A stretch of 38,574 nt of DNA from Photobacterium sp. JCM 19050 (GCA_001310455.1 BAXG01000046.1:1-38574); one strand, 5' to 3'. Shown: positions 27,357 through 36,605, counted from the first letter of the stretch. Notes: generated by a model not told the origin, from the sequence alone. Numbers and translations are program-made.

Positions 27357-28256
27357 TTACTCGGCGCTCCAGACCTGTTTGGCTGTGTTGTGGTAGAGAT
27401 AACCGCCGAACTGATTTCCCATTGCCTGGATGGCATCATCCTGAAGTTGCTGCACCAATTGCTGAACCAGCGTACGGAAGTAGATGTTCTTTGGAATGAC
27501 TAATTCAAACGCCTCGTTTGCAATCGGGTAAAAAGCCAGCCCAAACTCACCGGCGGCACTTTCACTGCCGAACCCAATATCTACAGAACCTCTTGCCACG
27601 GCTGAAGCCAACTCACGCTCGCTCTGACAGGTAAGGGTGGTATTGAGCATCTCTGCGGTCAGGCCATTACGGAACAGCCACTCTTCCATGGCTCTGGCAC
27701 TTCCGGCTCCGGTCTGGCGTGATGCCCAGCGTATGCGGGAGTCTACAAAATGGTGTGTTTCTGAAAGTTGGTCAGCGAGATCTTTTTTCATAATCAGGCC
27801 CTGCATGCGCTCAAAAGCATGAAGCAATACCCAGTTTCGGTGACCGGTATATTGCTGGAGCAATGCAGGGTGCCTCAGTTTGGCTTCCTCGGCGTTTCCC
27901 CAATGAATAGCGCAAATATCCACGTGGCCTTTTTCAAGCATCGACAGTCCCTGCTTGGTGCCGGTGGCGGTATAACCAACCAAGGCTGCACTTCCCAGCG
28001 TTGACGCCATGTTGCTGACGATATGTTGCAGTAAAGGATCATCCGATCCGGCGATTAAAAGCCGGTCGTTAAACACGCCATTGTGGCTGGATTCTAACAG
28101 CCAACGGTCGAGCAACGACTTTGGGAACAACCATTTACCGGTGACTTTCGTTGCCGGAAGGACACCGTCGTTTGCGAGCGTGTAAACCTTTTTTTCATTA
28201 AGGTCCAGATACTCGGCAACCTGGCGTGCATTCATAAATTCCGGGAAGTTACTCAT
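27357..28256 (-). CDS. Regulator with excisionase-type HTH and periplasmic-binding-like domain
   Basis: A 299-residue protein. The N-terminal 55 residues form an excisionase/MerR-like winged HTH (FMNARQVAEYLDLNEKKVYT, then KWLFPKSLLDRWL). The rest (about 65-299) is a substrate-binding-protein-like domain (PBP_like, PF12727 type) of the kind often seen with molybdate genes, without a signal peptide. It thus looks like a cytoplasmic metabolite or oxyanion sensor. The start is ATG 28256, overlapping the fdhD stop by 8 bp, so it is coupled to fdhD. I infer a role in tuning FDH or cofactor genes to molybdate, tungstate or pterin, but no target site was identified. It differs from ModE (no Mop/TOBE domain seen). 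Confidence 0.8.
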   Translation of the reverse strand: MSNFPEFMNARQVAEYLDLNEKKVYTLANDGVLPATKVTGKWLFPKSLLDRWLLESSHNGVFNDRLLIAGSDDPLLQHIVSNMASTLGSAALVGYTATGTKQGLSMLEKGHVDICAIHWGNAEEAKLRHPALLQQYTGHRNWVLLHAFERMQGLIMKKDLADQLSETHHFVDSRIRWASRQTGAGSARAMEEWLFRNGLTAEMLNTTLTCQSERELASAVARGSVDIGFGSESAAGEFGLAFYPIANEAFELVIPKNIYFRTLVQQLVQQLQDDAIQAMGNQFGGYLYHNTAKQVWSAE

Positions 28257-29089
28257 TGCTGTCGTCCTGGTTCCCCTTGACGTCAAACACCATATTTTCT
28301 GCACCGCTGAACAACTGGAAACGGTGGCCTTTTGCCCGGGCGATCATGGTGATGCCGAGTTGCTGGGCGAGGTCATAGCCCATCTGGGTAACGCCTGAGC
28401 GCGAGAGCAGCACAGGAATCCCCATTTGAGCCACTTTAATGACCATTTCTGACGTAAGGCGTCCGGTTGTATAGAAGATTTTATCTTCGCCGGTTTGCCC
28501 CTTTAGCCACATTTCACCGGCAAGGGTGTCGACGGCATTATGGCGGCCGACATCTTCAACGAAAGAGACTATTTCAGTTCCCTGGCAAACCGCGCAGCCG
28601 TGGACAGCTCCGGCTGCACGGTACGTGTCGTTGTGGTGGGTCAGTGCTTCCAACAGGCCATAAAGAGTGGATTGTTTGATGGTAGGCTGATCTAACCGCA
28701 AGTTTTCAAGTTTTTTCATGACATTGCCGTACATGGTGCCCTGGCCACAGCCCGATGTGACGGTTTTTTGGGAAAGGGTTTTATCAATATCGTCTCGCTG
28801 TTCTTTGGTGATCACTGCCGCAGAATTGGTATCCCAGTCAATAATCACAGATTCCAGTGCATCAACATCTTCTATAAACCTGGTTCTTAAGGTATCCAAG
28901 AACCAGCATGTCAGCCCGGGCGCCCAGCGTCATCAAGGTGACTATCTCTTTCCAGTTGAGGTAAACGGTTAATGGCCTCTCGCATGCGATTTGCTTGGTC
29001 ATAGGCTCGCCGTACTCATCGTACACAGTGACATCAATAGTTTGCTCAACGTCGTCGCGAGTGTGGAGAATTTTCGGCTGTTGCGTCAT
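28249..29089 (-). CDS. fdhD: FdhD, sulfurtransferase activating formate dehydrogenase, one frameshift
   Basis: About 280 residues. FdhD delivers sulfur from IscS to the Mo/W-bis-MGD cofactor before its insertion into formate dehydrogenase. The catalytic CxxC loop is present in HGCAVCQGTEIVSFVEDVGR, followed by VDTLAGEM and the glycine-rich TTGRLTSEMVIK. The reading frame changes near 28880 (AAGAACCAGGTTTATAG), between LGYLKNQ and FIEDVDALE. The shift needs two missing bases (or one extra), unlike most breaks in this window. Family members usually read NQR here, which favours two missing bases. The start is ATG 29089; TTG 29125 is an alternative. It is transcribed away from the FDH operon and coupled to the downstream regulator gene. 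Confidence 0.88.
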
Positions 29090-29154
29090 TGGCTTAAGTT
29101 CCCTCTCAAGGTCATGGCAATTCAAAAAGCAAAACCCGTTCCATTGTTATTTGA

Positions 29155-29170
29155 TGGTATGGGTCTTGCT
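29155..29170 (+). promoter_or_regulatory. Sigma-54 (-24/-12) promoter of the FDH operon (first)
   Basis: TGGTAT-GGGTC-TTGCT has GG and GC in the required positions with a 10-base spacing and agrees with TGGYAY-N5-TTGCW. The predicted start of transcription is near 29181, 60 bases before the DUF3305 GTG. Confidence 0.7.
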
Positions 29171-29240
29171 TTTCTGGTTGTGAAATCAGGTCGCGAAGGT
29201 ATTCGCGGGTTTGTTTATTCGTGTGGAAAAGGAGCCACCT

Positions 29241-29696
29241 GTGACCGCCACGATAAAAGATCAATCCCTATGGCCTCTGCATTTTAGTCTGGTTGTAGAA
29301 CCAATGCAGATGGGACGCTGGGAGACAAAGCGCTGGACCATTAAAGATATCTGCCTTGCTCGGGAAGAAGGTGACTGCCCCGATGCCGAATTTTCCCTTC
29401 CTCTCAAACTCTTCAAAGACGAACGCACAGATTATCGTTTTAACTTGAGTTCCCATGATCCCCGCTTGTTCTTTGTATTTGAAAAAGACGACTACGACGA
29501 GTTGCAGCCGTTTCGTGTGACGCCGTCACAAACCGTAGCGGCGAGCTTTATGGATGGTGACTACGTGGTGATGTCTGAACCGCTGCCACTTCCTGTCCAG
29601 GCATGGATGGAAGCGTTTATTGGTCGCCATGGTGAGTTGTTGGACCCGGGCAAGAAGAAAAAGCGCAAAGGCGCAGGGAGGGCAAGTGGCAACTGA
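29241..29696 (+). CDS. DUF3305 family protein of formate dehydrogenase operons
   Basis: A 151-residue DUF3305-type protein (LWPLHFSLVVEPMQMGRWET at about 9-28 and SFMDGDYVVMSEPLPLPVQA at about 105-125 are typical). The biochemical role is not known. These proteins occur almost only next to DUF3306 and FDH genes and are presumed to help biogenesis of the enzyme. The start is GTG 29241, because AAGGAG is six bases upstream; TTG 29211 lacks such a site. The C-terminus is a lysine-rich tail (PGKKKKRKGAGR). The gene overlaps DUF3306 by 11 bp. It is the first gene behind the sigma-54 promoter. Confidence 0.85.
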   Translation: MTATIKDQSLWPLHFSLVVEPMQMGRWETKRWTIKDICLAREEGDCPDAEFSLPLKLFKDERTDYRFNLSSHDPRLFFVFEKDDYDELQPFRVTPSQTVAASFMDGDYVVMSEPLPLPVQAWMEAFIGRHGELLDPGKKKKRKGAGRASGN

Positions 29697-30360
29697 TTCT
29701 TTCCTCAAACGATGGTCTGAGCGAAAGCTCTCTAATGACGAAATTGACAATGAAATCATTGACGAAGCCCCGAGTAACAACGAGAGCAATGAAGAATACG
29801 GTTTGAAGGCTGAGGAGCACGTCACCAAGGAAGCATTGAACGAAGATGATAACGGAGATGCTGTTGGAGAAGAACACGTTGTTGAGCTGTCATTGGATGA
29901 CGTGGAGAACCTAAAAAGCGATGACTCAGTTTCTGCATTTCTGGCTGCGGGTGTGTCATCGCAGGTGAAAAAGGCGGCACTTCGCAAAATTTTTTCCGGT
30001 ACAGCATACAACGAAATAGATGGTCTGCTTGACTATGACCAGGACTTTTCAAGTACACCGGATCTGGCTGCCGATGCGGCTAATGGGCTTAGAAAGTGGG
30101 TGAAGGAGCAGTTTGACGATGAGGACGACAGAGATAAGGACAAGGAAGGGGTGACAGACAGTCCGCAGAAGACTGAAGCGTCAGAAACGGTTGAACCGGA
30201 GGACGATAACGCGAATTCAACGCCGAATCAGGATGATAACGAAGCCTACACAGAAATTGAGACAAAAAGTACCCATGGTCAAATTAAGGACAATTTGTCT
30301 TATGGGGAGGGACAAAATGTCCCAGTTCAGGGGAAGGATGAGAATTCCGACGGATTCTAA
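29686..30360 (+). CDS. DUF3306 family protein of formate dehydrogenase operons
   Basis: A 224-residue acidic protein of the DUF3306 type. The N-terminal FLKRWSERK motif (residues 5-13) and the KKAALRKIFSG region (about 95-110), with the following DGLLDYDQDF, are family hallmarks. The last 60 residues are low-complexity and D/E/N-rich. The start is GTG 29686, inside the DUF3305 gene, with GGGAGGG upstream. Function is unknown; it is presumed to act with DUF3305 in FDH maturation. The 3' end of the gene contains two palindromes (30286-30301 and 30309-30323) that look like enhancer sites for the next sigma-54 promoter, so this stretch serves two purposes. Confidence 0.85.
   Translation: MATDSFLKRWSERKLSNDEIDNEIIDEAPSNNESNEEYGLKAEEHVTKEALNEDDNGDAVGEEHVVELSLDDVENLKSDDSVSAFLAAGVSSQVKKAALRKIFSGTAYNEIDGLLDYDQDFSSTPDLAADAANGLRKWVKEQFDDEDDRDKDKEGVTDSPQKTEASETVEPEDDNANSTPNQDDNEAYTEIETKSTHGQIKDNLSYGEGQNVPVQGKDENSDGF
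30286..30323. promoter_or_regulatory. Two tandem palindromes, probable enhancer (UAS) for sigma-54 activator
   Basis: AGGACA-ATT-TGTCTT (30287-30301, one mismatch) and GGGACA-AAA-TGTCCC (30309-30323, perfect) share the pattern GGACA-N3-TGTCC. Their centres are 22 bp apart, two helical turns, so two dimers would lie on one face of the DNA. The second centre is 78 bp upstream of the -24 element at 30394. Confidence 0.65.
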
Positions 30361-30392
30361 CTCCTTTTTGGTCATTTTTTTCCTTTCAAAGC

Positions 30393-30408
30393 TGGTTCAC
30401 GACTTGCT
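30393..30408 (+). promoter_or_regulatory. Sigma-54 (-24/-12) promoter within the FDH operon (second)
   Basis: TGGTTC-ACGAC-TTGCT lies in the 162-bp gap between DUF3306 and the Fe-S protein, with exact GG-N10-GC spacing. The predicted start of transcription is near 30419, about 104 bases before the ATG at 30523. The tandem palindromes upstream strengthen the call. Confidence 0.7.
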
Positions 30409-30522
30409 CTTAAAAAGAGGTATTGCCACGCGACTGCCGACAGCGTGTTCGCAAGCGCAGGATGCATCACCACTTTTTCGACTTTTCAGTGTGGTGAACC
30501 GGCATCGACAACTAGGATTCCT

Positions 30523-32186
30523 ATGTCCACGAATATAATGAATACAACGATAAAAAATACGCTGGAACAAAGAGTTACACCAAATGGCAAAGCCCGACTC
30601 CAAGCGCTTCAGGGAACTGTAGAGCTCGGAAATCTGATCCCGCCTACGGTAAGCTATGAAAGTCGCGGTGACCTGCTGGTTGTTGGTCCGTTTGAGAAAG
30701 CACGTCAGATTGCAGAAGCCATCGATGACTTAAACACTGTCACTCTTCTGGTTACTGACGGGAATACTGGTGATACTCCGCTACAGACATATTACGCCAG
30801 TGAAGTCAGTGTTTTCGGTTTCATGGGCGCTTTTGAAGTCCGGGTCAAACAAGGACTGGTAGGCGAAAATCTGGCTCTGGCGACGATCGGCCGAGAAGTA
30901 TTCGACCTGATTCTCGATGTAACTGAAAAGGGCGTCCACGAGGCCGCGGTTCCACCTCCGGGGTATTTTGCGTTGGGCCGCGGACTTTGTACCGAAGAAG
31001 AAGTGTTAGAAACCCTCCCGGAAATGAAAGGGATTTTCGACAAACCTAAATATTTCCGGCTGGACACTGATATCTGCGCACACTCGTCACGCGGCGTTGA
31101 CGGCTGTACCCGCTGCATTGACGCCTGTCCCGCTGAGGCGTTGACTATCGTTGACCAGAAAGTTGCTATTAACCTTATCTGTGTCAGGGCGTAGGCACTT
31201 GCGCAACATCATGCCCAACCGGAGCAATCAGCTACGCGTTGCCCGACGCTGACAATACACAGCACTTTGTTTATACGCTCCTTGCCAACTACCGAAAAGC
31301 CGGGGGGGAAGATCCCGTTATCCTGTTTTACTCTCCACGCTTTGAAGCGCTGGTGGTGCGCCAGTTGGAAAACCAACCGGGCAATGTTATCCCGGTGCAA
31401 TTGGAAGAGCTTGGAAGCGTAGGAATTGAAACCTGGTTTTCCGCGCTTGTTTACGGGGCGCATCAGGTTGTTCTTGCAGGCATCAACCTTATTCCAGAAA
31501 AGATCGCCCGTGTACTGGAAACCGAGCTATCGGTGGCGCATAACTTCCTATCCGATTTGGGTTTTGACACGGATCGTATTGCTCTGGTGGATATTAGCCA
31601 GCCTGTTTCAGCGTCTCGATTTTCATCCCCTTTGCTTACTCACTTCGAGAAACTGACCGGGGATAAAAGAGAAAAACTTTCGTCTGCGCTCGACCTGTTG
31701 TGGCAAACATCAGATACCAAACCAGGCATCTCAGACGTTCCAGCAGGTTCCCCTTACGGCAGAGTCCATGTTGAAGAAAGTGGATGTACCTCTTGCATGG
31801 GATGCGTTGCTGTATGTCCGACCTCTGCGATTCAGGATATTGGCGATAGCCCGGGCTTTACATTCAGCGAGCAGGCTTGCGTTCAGTGCGGCCTTTGCGA
31901 GCAGTCATGCCCAGAGAAGGTTATCAAGTTAGAACCGCGTTACAACTGGGAGCCCGATTCCCGACGAGCGCGAGCAGTGATGGTTGAAGAAAAAGCCGCG
32001 CACTGCATTTCCTGTGGAAAGCCATTTGCTCCAGCCTCCATGGTGAACATGCTCATCGAAAAACTCCAAAGCCACAGCCATTACCAGGACGAAGCAATTC
32101 GCCGCCTTTCTATGTGTGAAGACTGCCGCGTTCGCGACATCTTTACCGACCTGGCGGAAAACCCTGGCAAGCAGATTAATTTGTAG
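30523..32186 (+). CDS. Poly-[4Fe-4S] ferredoxin-like protein of the FDH operon, one frameshift
   Basis: About 554 residues and soluble. Several cysteine motifs are visible: CTRCIDACP (near 200), CQGVGTCATSCP (near 220), CTSCMGCVAVCP and CVQCGLCEQSCP (about 420-460), and CISCG...CEDCR near the C-terminus, which resembles a zinc or rubredoxin-like site. It is a cytoplasmic electron carrier or maturation factor found in Vibrio and Shewanella FDH operons; the exact step is unknown. One base is missing near 31174 (ATTAACCTTATC, one C), hiding the second cluster in another frame; restored it reads NPYLCQGVGTCATSCPTGA. The start is ATG 30523, with AGGA upstream. It has its own sigma-54 promoter and is followed by the TorD-like chaperone gene. 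Confidence 0.85.
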
Positions 32187-32196
32187 GAGACGGACG

Positions 32197-32811
32197 ATGA
32201 GTGCTCAGGAAGTTATCAACATTCAGGACATCAGCAACGAAGAAAACCAGATCCGTCAGAGCATTTACGCACTGCTGGCACACCTTTTCCGCCATGCACC
32301 AGACAGCGAAACACTGGGTTGGCTTGAAACCCTGGAAACAGAAGAAGAGAGTCAAACTCAGGGTATGGCCGCAGCCTGGTCTGTACTGAAACTCTCTGCC
32401 AGTAAAACAACGCCAGAGCAGGCGGCTGATGAGTACCAAATCGTATTTGTGGGTATTGGCCGTGGAGATGTGGTGCCGTTTGGTTCCTGGTATCTCACCG
32501 GCTCGCTGATGGAAATGCCTTTGGTACTGCTTCGTGAAGATTTACGCAGCTTAGGTTTTGAGCGTCAGGATGATGTGAAAGAACCCGAAGACCATATTGC
32601 CGCCTTACTTGAAGTGATGGCGATGTTAGTCGACGAGGGCTCTGCGACTGAACAGGCGGCTTTTTTCAATAAACACATTGTTGCGTGGTTCGAGCGGCTG
32701 TGTAACGACATTAAACAATCAGACAACGCTGTGTTTTACGCAGCGGTGGCTGAACTGACTTTGCAATTTCTCAACATAGAGAAAACCCGCTTCACCCAAC
32801 GTCCATGGTAA
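32197..32811 (+). CDS. TorD/DmsD-type chaperone for the formate dehydrogenase
   Basis: A 204-residue all-helical protein of the TorD family (IRQSIYALLAHLFRHAPDSE at the N-terminus, ADEYQIVFVGIGRGDVVPFG in the middle with the family's Y-x2-LF-like signature, EDHIAALLEVMAML later). Such proteins bind Tat signal peptides of molybdoenzymes and hold the apo-enzyme for cofactor insertion. The start is ATG 32197, with TAGGAGA six bases upstream and 10 bp after the previous stop. The position just before two Tat-signal genes suits this role. Confidence 0.88.
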   Translation: MSAQEVINIQDISNEENQIRQSIYALLAHLFRHAPDSETLGWLETLETEEESQTQGMAAAWSVLKLSASKTTPEQAADEYQIVFVGIGRGDVVPFGSWYLTGSLMEMPLVLLREDLRSLGFERQDDVKEPEDHIAALLEVMAMLVDEGSATEQAAFFNKHIVAWFERLCNDIKQSDNAVFYAAVAELTLQFLNIEKTRFTQRPW

Positions 32812-32865
32812 GGAAACCCTGCTGGGTTCACTGCCTAACGTGGTAAGCATGAAGGAGCAATGACT

Positions 32866-33075
32866 ATGCCACAGATAAAAAAAGAGACACAAGAGGCGAG
32901 CTCAAGCCGACGCCAGTTCCTCAAGGGGCTTGGCGTAGCTGCTGCAACCACAGCAGTAGCGGCGGGGGTTTCAACCTCGGTTCAGGCGGCAGCAACAACT
33001 GAGCTGCCAGAAGGGGAAAAGCAGACCGGGTATCGTGAGACGCAACATATTCGCGACTACTACGACTCGCTCTAA
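32866..33075 (+). CDS. Small Tat-signal protein of formate dehydrogenase region
   Basis: A 69-residue protein that is mostly a twin-arginine signal (SSRRQFLKGLG, then a hydrophobic alanine-rich stretch ending in VQA) followed by only about 30 residues (TELPEGEKQTGYRETQHIRD and a short tail). It matches the small family described as formate dehydrogenase region Tat target (TIGR02811, named FdhX in Shewanella). The mature piece is too small for a cofactor; it may be a small subunit or assembly factor of the periplasmic enzyme. I prefer ATG 32866 to ATG 32860 because AAGGAG at 32852-32857 is then eight rather than two bases away. Confidence 0.85.
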   Translation: MPQIKKETQEASSSRRQFLKGLGVAAATTAVAAGVSTSVQAAATTELPEGEKQTGYRETQHIRDYYDSL

Positions 33076-33105
33076 CCGCGCAATCCTGATCAATGGAGTC
33101 AGCTA

Positions 33106-35958
33106 ATGAAATTAACCAAACGATCTGATTCAGTCAGCAAGGATGAAAAACAGTTAGGCATTTCGCGGCGTGCGTTTATGCGGAATACCTCCCTTGCGAC
33201 TGCTGGGGGTCTTGCCGGGGCAAGTATGTTTGCACCCGGGATGATGCGCAAGGCAGAAGCGAAGACCGTGGACGCCAGCAAACCGGTAGAAGTGAAACGT
33301 ACCATTTGTTCACACTGTTCCGTGGGATGTGGTGTGTACGCTGAAGTGCAGGATGGCGTATGGACAGGCCAGGAGCAGCATTCGACCACCCATTTAACGC
33401 AGGTGGACATTGCGCTAAAGGTGCTGCGCTGCGAGAGCACGGACACGGCGAACGTCGTCTCAAGTATCCGATGAAGCTTGTTGACGGCAAATGGCAAAAG
33501 ATGAGCTGGGATGACGCAATCGAGGAAATCGGTAATAAAGTCCTGGATATCCGTAAGGAATCCGGCCCTGATTCGATCTATTTCCTGGGTTCCGCCAAGC
33601 ACAACAATGAACAGGCTTACCTGTTCCGTAAAATGGCAAGTCTCTGGGGTACCAACAACGTTGACCACCAGGCGCGTATTTGTCACTCCACCACAGTAGC
33701 CGGTGTTGCAAACACCTGGGGCTACGGTGCAATGACAAACTCGTTCAATGATATGCACAACAGTAAATCCATACTGTTTATCGGCTCCAACCCGGCGGAA
33801 GCCCACCCGGTTGCGATGCAGCATATCCTGATTGCCAAGGAAAAGAACAACTGTAAGATTGTTGTTGCGGATCCTCGTCGTTCACGTACTGCTGCCAAAG
33901 CAGACCACTTCGTTCCCCTTCGTCCGTACTGACGTCGCCTTTATTTGGGGCGTACTCTGGCATGTCTTTGATAACGGCTGGGAAGACAAAGAGTTCATCC
34001 GCCAGCGCGTTTTCGGCATGGACGAAATCAAGGAAGAAGTGGCCAAGTGGCATCCGGAAGAAGTCGAGCGCGTAACAGGGCTCGGCCGAGACGATGTCTA
34101 CAAGACAGCGAAAATTCTCTCAGAGCACCGCCCGGGCTGTATTGTATGGTGTATGGGCGGTACTCAGCACACCACCGGTAATAACAACACGCGTGCTTAC
34201 TGCGTGCTTGAACTGGCTCTCGGTAATATCGGTAAAGCTGGTGGTGGTGCCAACATTTTCCGTGGTCACGATAATGTGCAAGGTGCTACGGACCTTGGTG
34301 TTCTGTCTCACACATTGCCGGGCTATTACGGCCTGTCTGCCGGTTCCTGGAAGCACTGGTCCCGAGTATGGGGACTGGACTTTGATTGGGTACAAAACCA
34401 GTTCGACCAAAACGAATACCTTGGCAAGAAGCCGATGCACAATGCCGGTATTCCGGTTTCCCGTTGGGTTGACGGCGTTCTGGAAGACAAAGAGAACCTC
34501 GCCCAGAAAGAGAATGTCCGCGCCATGTTCTATTGGGGTCACGCGGTGAACTCACAAACCCGTGGTCCGGAAATGAAAAAGGCCATGAACAAGCTGGATA
34601 TGATGGTCATCGTTGACCCGTACCCAACTGTGGCTGCCGTTATGCACGACAAGAAAGATGGCGTGTATCTGCTTCCGGCTACGACGCAGTTCGAGACCTA
34701 CGGTTCCGTCACGGCGTCCAACCGTTCTCTCCAGTGGCGTGACAAAGTGGTTGAGCCGCTGTTCGACTCTAAGCCGGATCATGAAATCATGTACCTGCTG
34801 TCGAAGAAGCTTGGTTTCTCTGACCAATTGTTCAAAAACATCAAGGTCGAAAATAACCAGCCAAGCATCGAAGACATTCTGCGTGAGATTAACCGTGGCA
34901 TGTGGACTATCGGTTACACCGGCCAAAGTCCTGAGCGTCTGAAAGCTCACCAACAAAACTGGCACACCTTCAACAAGACTTCGCTTGAAGCGGAAGGCGG
35001 ACCGATCAGCGGTGAAACTTACGGCTTGCCTTGGCCTTGTTGGGGAACGCCGGAAATGAAGCACCCGGGTACCCATATTCTCTACAACACATCAAAGCCA
35101 GTTATCGAAGGTGGCGGTAACTTCCGTGCACGTTTTGGTGTGGAGTTCGAGGGCAAGAATCTGCTGGCCGTTGACAGTTATTCCAAAGACTGCGAACTGG
35201 AAGACGGTTATCCGGAATTCACCGACAAGATGCTCAAGCAACTTGGCTGGTGGGACGAGCTGACGGCAGAAGAAAAAGCGGCTGCTGAAGGCAAGAACTG
35301 GAAAACTGACCTCTCAGGTGGTATCCAGCGCGTTGCTGTCAAGCATGGTTGTATGCCATTTGGTAACGCCAAGGCCCGCGCCATTGTCTGGACATTCCCT
35401 GACCGCGTACCGCTTCACCGTGAGCCGCTTTATACGCCTCGCCGTGATCTGGTTGCTGACTACCCAACCTGGGCGGACAAAGCGAACAGCTACCGACTGC
35501 CAACGCTCTACAAGTCTATTCAGGACAAGGATGTCTCCGGGGAATACCCAATCATCCTGACCTCCGGCCGACTTGTTGAGTACGAGGGTGGTGGTGAAGA
35601 GACGCGATCCAACCCATGGCTTGCAGAACTTCAGCAAGAAATGTTTGTGGAGATTAACCCGGTTGATGCTAACAATTTGGGTGTCCGTGACGGTGCTGAA
35701 GTTTGGGTAGAAGGTGCCGAGAAGGGCCGTATCAAGGTGAAAGCCATGGTAACCCGACGCGTACTCGAGGGAATGGCGTTCCTTCCGTTCCACTTCGGTG
35801 GTGAGTTTGAAGGCAAGTCCCTGCGTGATAAGTACCCTGACGGTGCAGACCCATATGTAATTGGTGAGGCGGCAAACACCGCGACCACGTATGGCTATGA
35901 CCCGGTTACCCAAATGCAGGAAACCAAGGTCACGCTCTGTAAGATTAGCGTCGCGTAA
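33106..35958 (+). CDS. fdhA: Formate dehydrogenase catalytic subunit (Mo/W-bis-MGD), frameshifts
   Basis: About 951 residues after repair. A Tat signal (ISRRAFMRNTSLA) shows export of the folded enzyme to the periplasm. The [4Fe-4S] motif is CSHCSVGCGVY followed by GGHCAKG. The metal ligand is cysteine (C193, in ARICHSTTVAGVANTWG) rather than selenocysteine, with the catalytic histidine next to it. RSGTDVAFIWG, TQHTTGNNN and the C-terminal MopB-binding region (ILTSGRLVEYEGGG) follow in normal order. One base is missing near 33379 (GAGCAGCATTC, one C). Two more are missing within 33919-33925 (CGTCCGTACTGAC, one T and one G), where HFVPLRSGTDVAF should be continuous. The start is ATG 33106, with GGAG upstream. 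It oxidises formate to CO2, passing electrons to FdhB. Confidence 0.93.
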
Positions 35959-35973
35959 CAGGGAGTTTAACCA

Positions 35974-36579
35974 ATGGCAAATATGAAATTCTTGTGTGAC
36001 ACCAAACGTTGCATCGAATGTAACGGCTGTGTCACCGCGTGTAAAAACGCCAATGATGACGCCCTGGAGTGGGGTATTCAGCGCCGCCGGGTGGTAACGC
36101 TAAATGACGGTGAAGCGGGTGAAAACTCGATCTCCGTTGCCTGTATGCATTGTACAGATGCGCCATGTATGGCTGTTTGTCCGGCAGACTGCTTCTACCG
36201 CACGGAAGACGGTGTGGTACTTCACAACAAAGATACCTGTATCGGTTGTGGTTACTGCCTGTTCGCATGCCCGTTCGGTGCGCCTCAGTTCCCTAAAACG
36301 ACGGCGTTTGGTGAGCGAGGCAAGATGGACAAGTGTACTTTCTGTGCTGGTGGTCCTGAGCCGGATGGCTCAGTAGAAGAACGCAAGAAGTACGGTGCCA
36401 ACCGTCTGGCTGAAGGTAAGTTGCCGATGTGTGCGGAGCTTTGTTCAACCAAGGCACTTCTGGCAGGTGATGCAGGGAAAGTCTCTGACATCTTCCGCCA
36501 GCGTGTTGTTGAGCGTGGTGCTCGCGGTGCAGGTTGGACCAACGGTGACGACTTGGCATACGACGCAACAAAGAGCTAA
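35974..36579 (+). CDS. fdhB: Formate dehydrogenase iron-sulfur subunit
   Basis: A 201-residue subunit with four ferredoxin-type cysteine groups: CIECNGCVTACK, CMHCTDAPCMAVCP, CIGCGYCLFACP and CTFC...CAELC. This is the arrangement of the DMSO reductase/FdnH family that carries four [4Fe-4S] clusters and bridges the catalytic and membrane subunits. It has no Tat signal of its own, so it is presumably exported together with FdhA. The start is ATG 35974 (MANMKFLCD), 15 bp after fdhA, with GGGAG upstream. A strong hairpin follows before fdhC. Confidence 0.95.
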   Translation: MANMKFLCDTKRCIECNGCVTACKNANDDALEWGIQRRRVVTLNDGEAGENSISVACMHCTDAPCMAVCPADCFYRTEDGVVLHNKDTCIGCGYCLFACPFGAPQFPKTTAFGERGKMDKCTFCAGGPEPDGSVEERKKYGANRLAEGKLPMCAELCSTKALLAGDAGKVSDIFRQRVVERGARGAGWTNGDDLAYDATKS

Positions 36580-36605
36580 CCGGGTAACTTCCTTACCCTG
36601 AGACA

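Noticed and set aside
29115..29287. Short plus-strand frame (MAIQKAKPVP...) between fdhD and DUF3305
   Set aside because: It overlaps the sigma-54 promoter and the DUF3305 start, has no convincing ribosome binding site and resembles no known protein.
33681..33683. Selenocysteine at the FDH metal site
   Set aside because: The codon is TGT (cysteine) in ICHSTTV; no in-frame TGA occurs at this position and no SECIS-like hairpin is needed.
33099..33824. Long minus-strand reading frame opposite fdhA (241 codons), and similar ones at 35314-35913 and 26157-26711
   Set aside because: They lie wholly antisense to well-conserved genes and have no recognisable motifs; they arise from codon bias.
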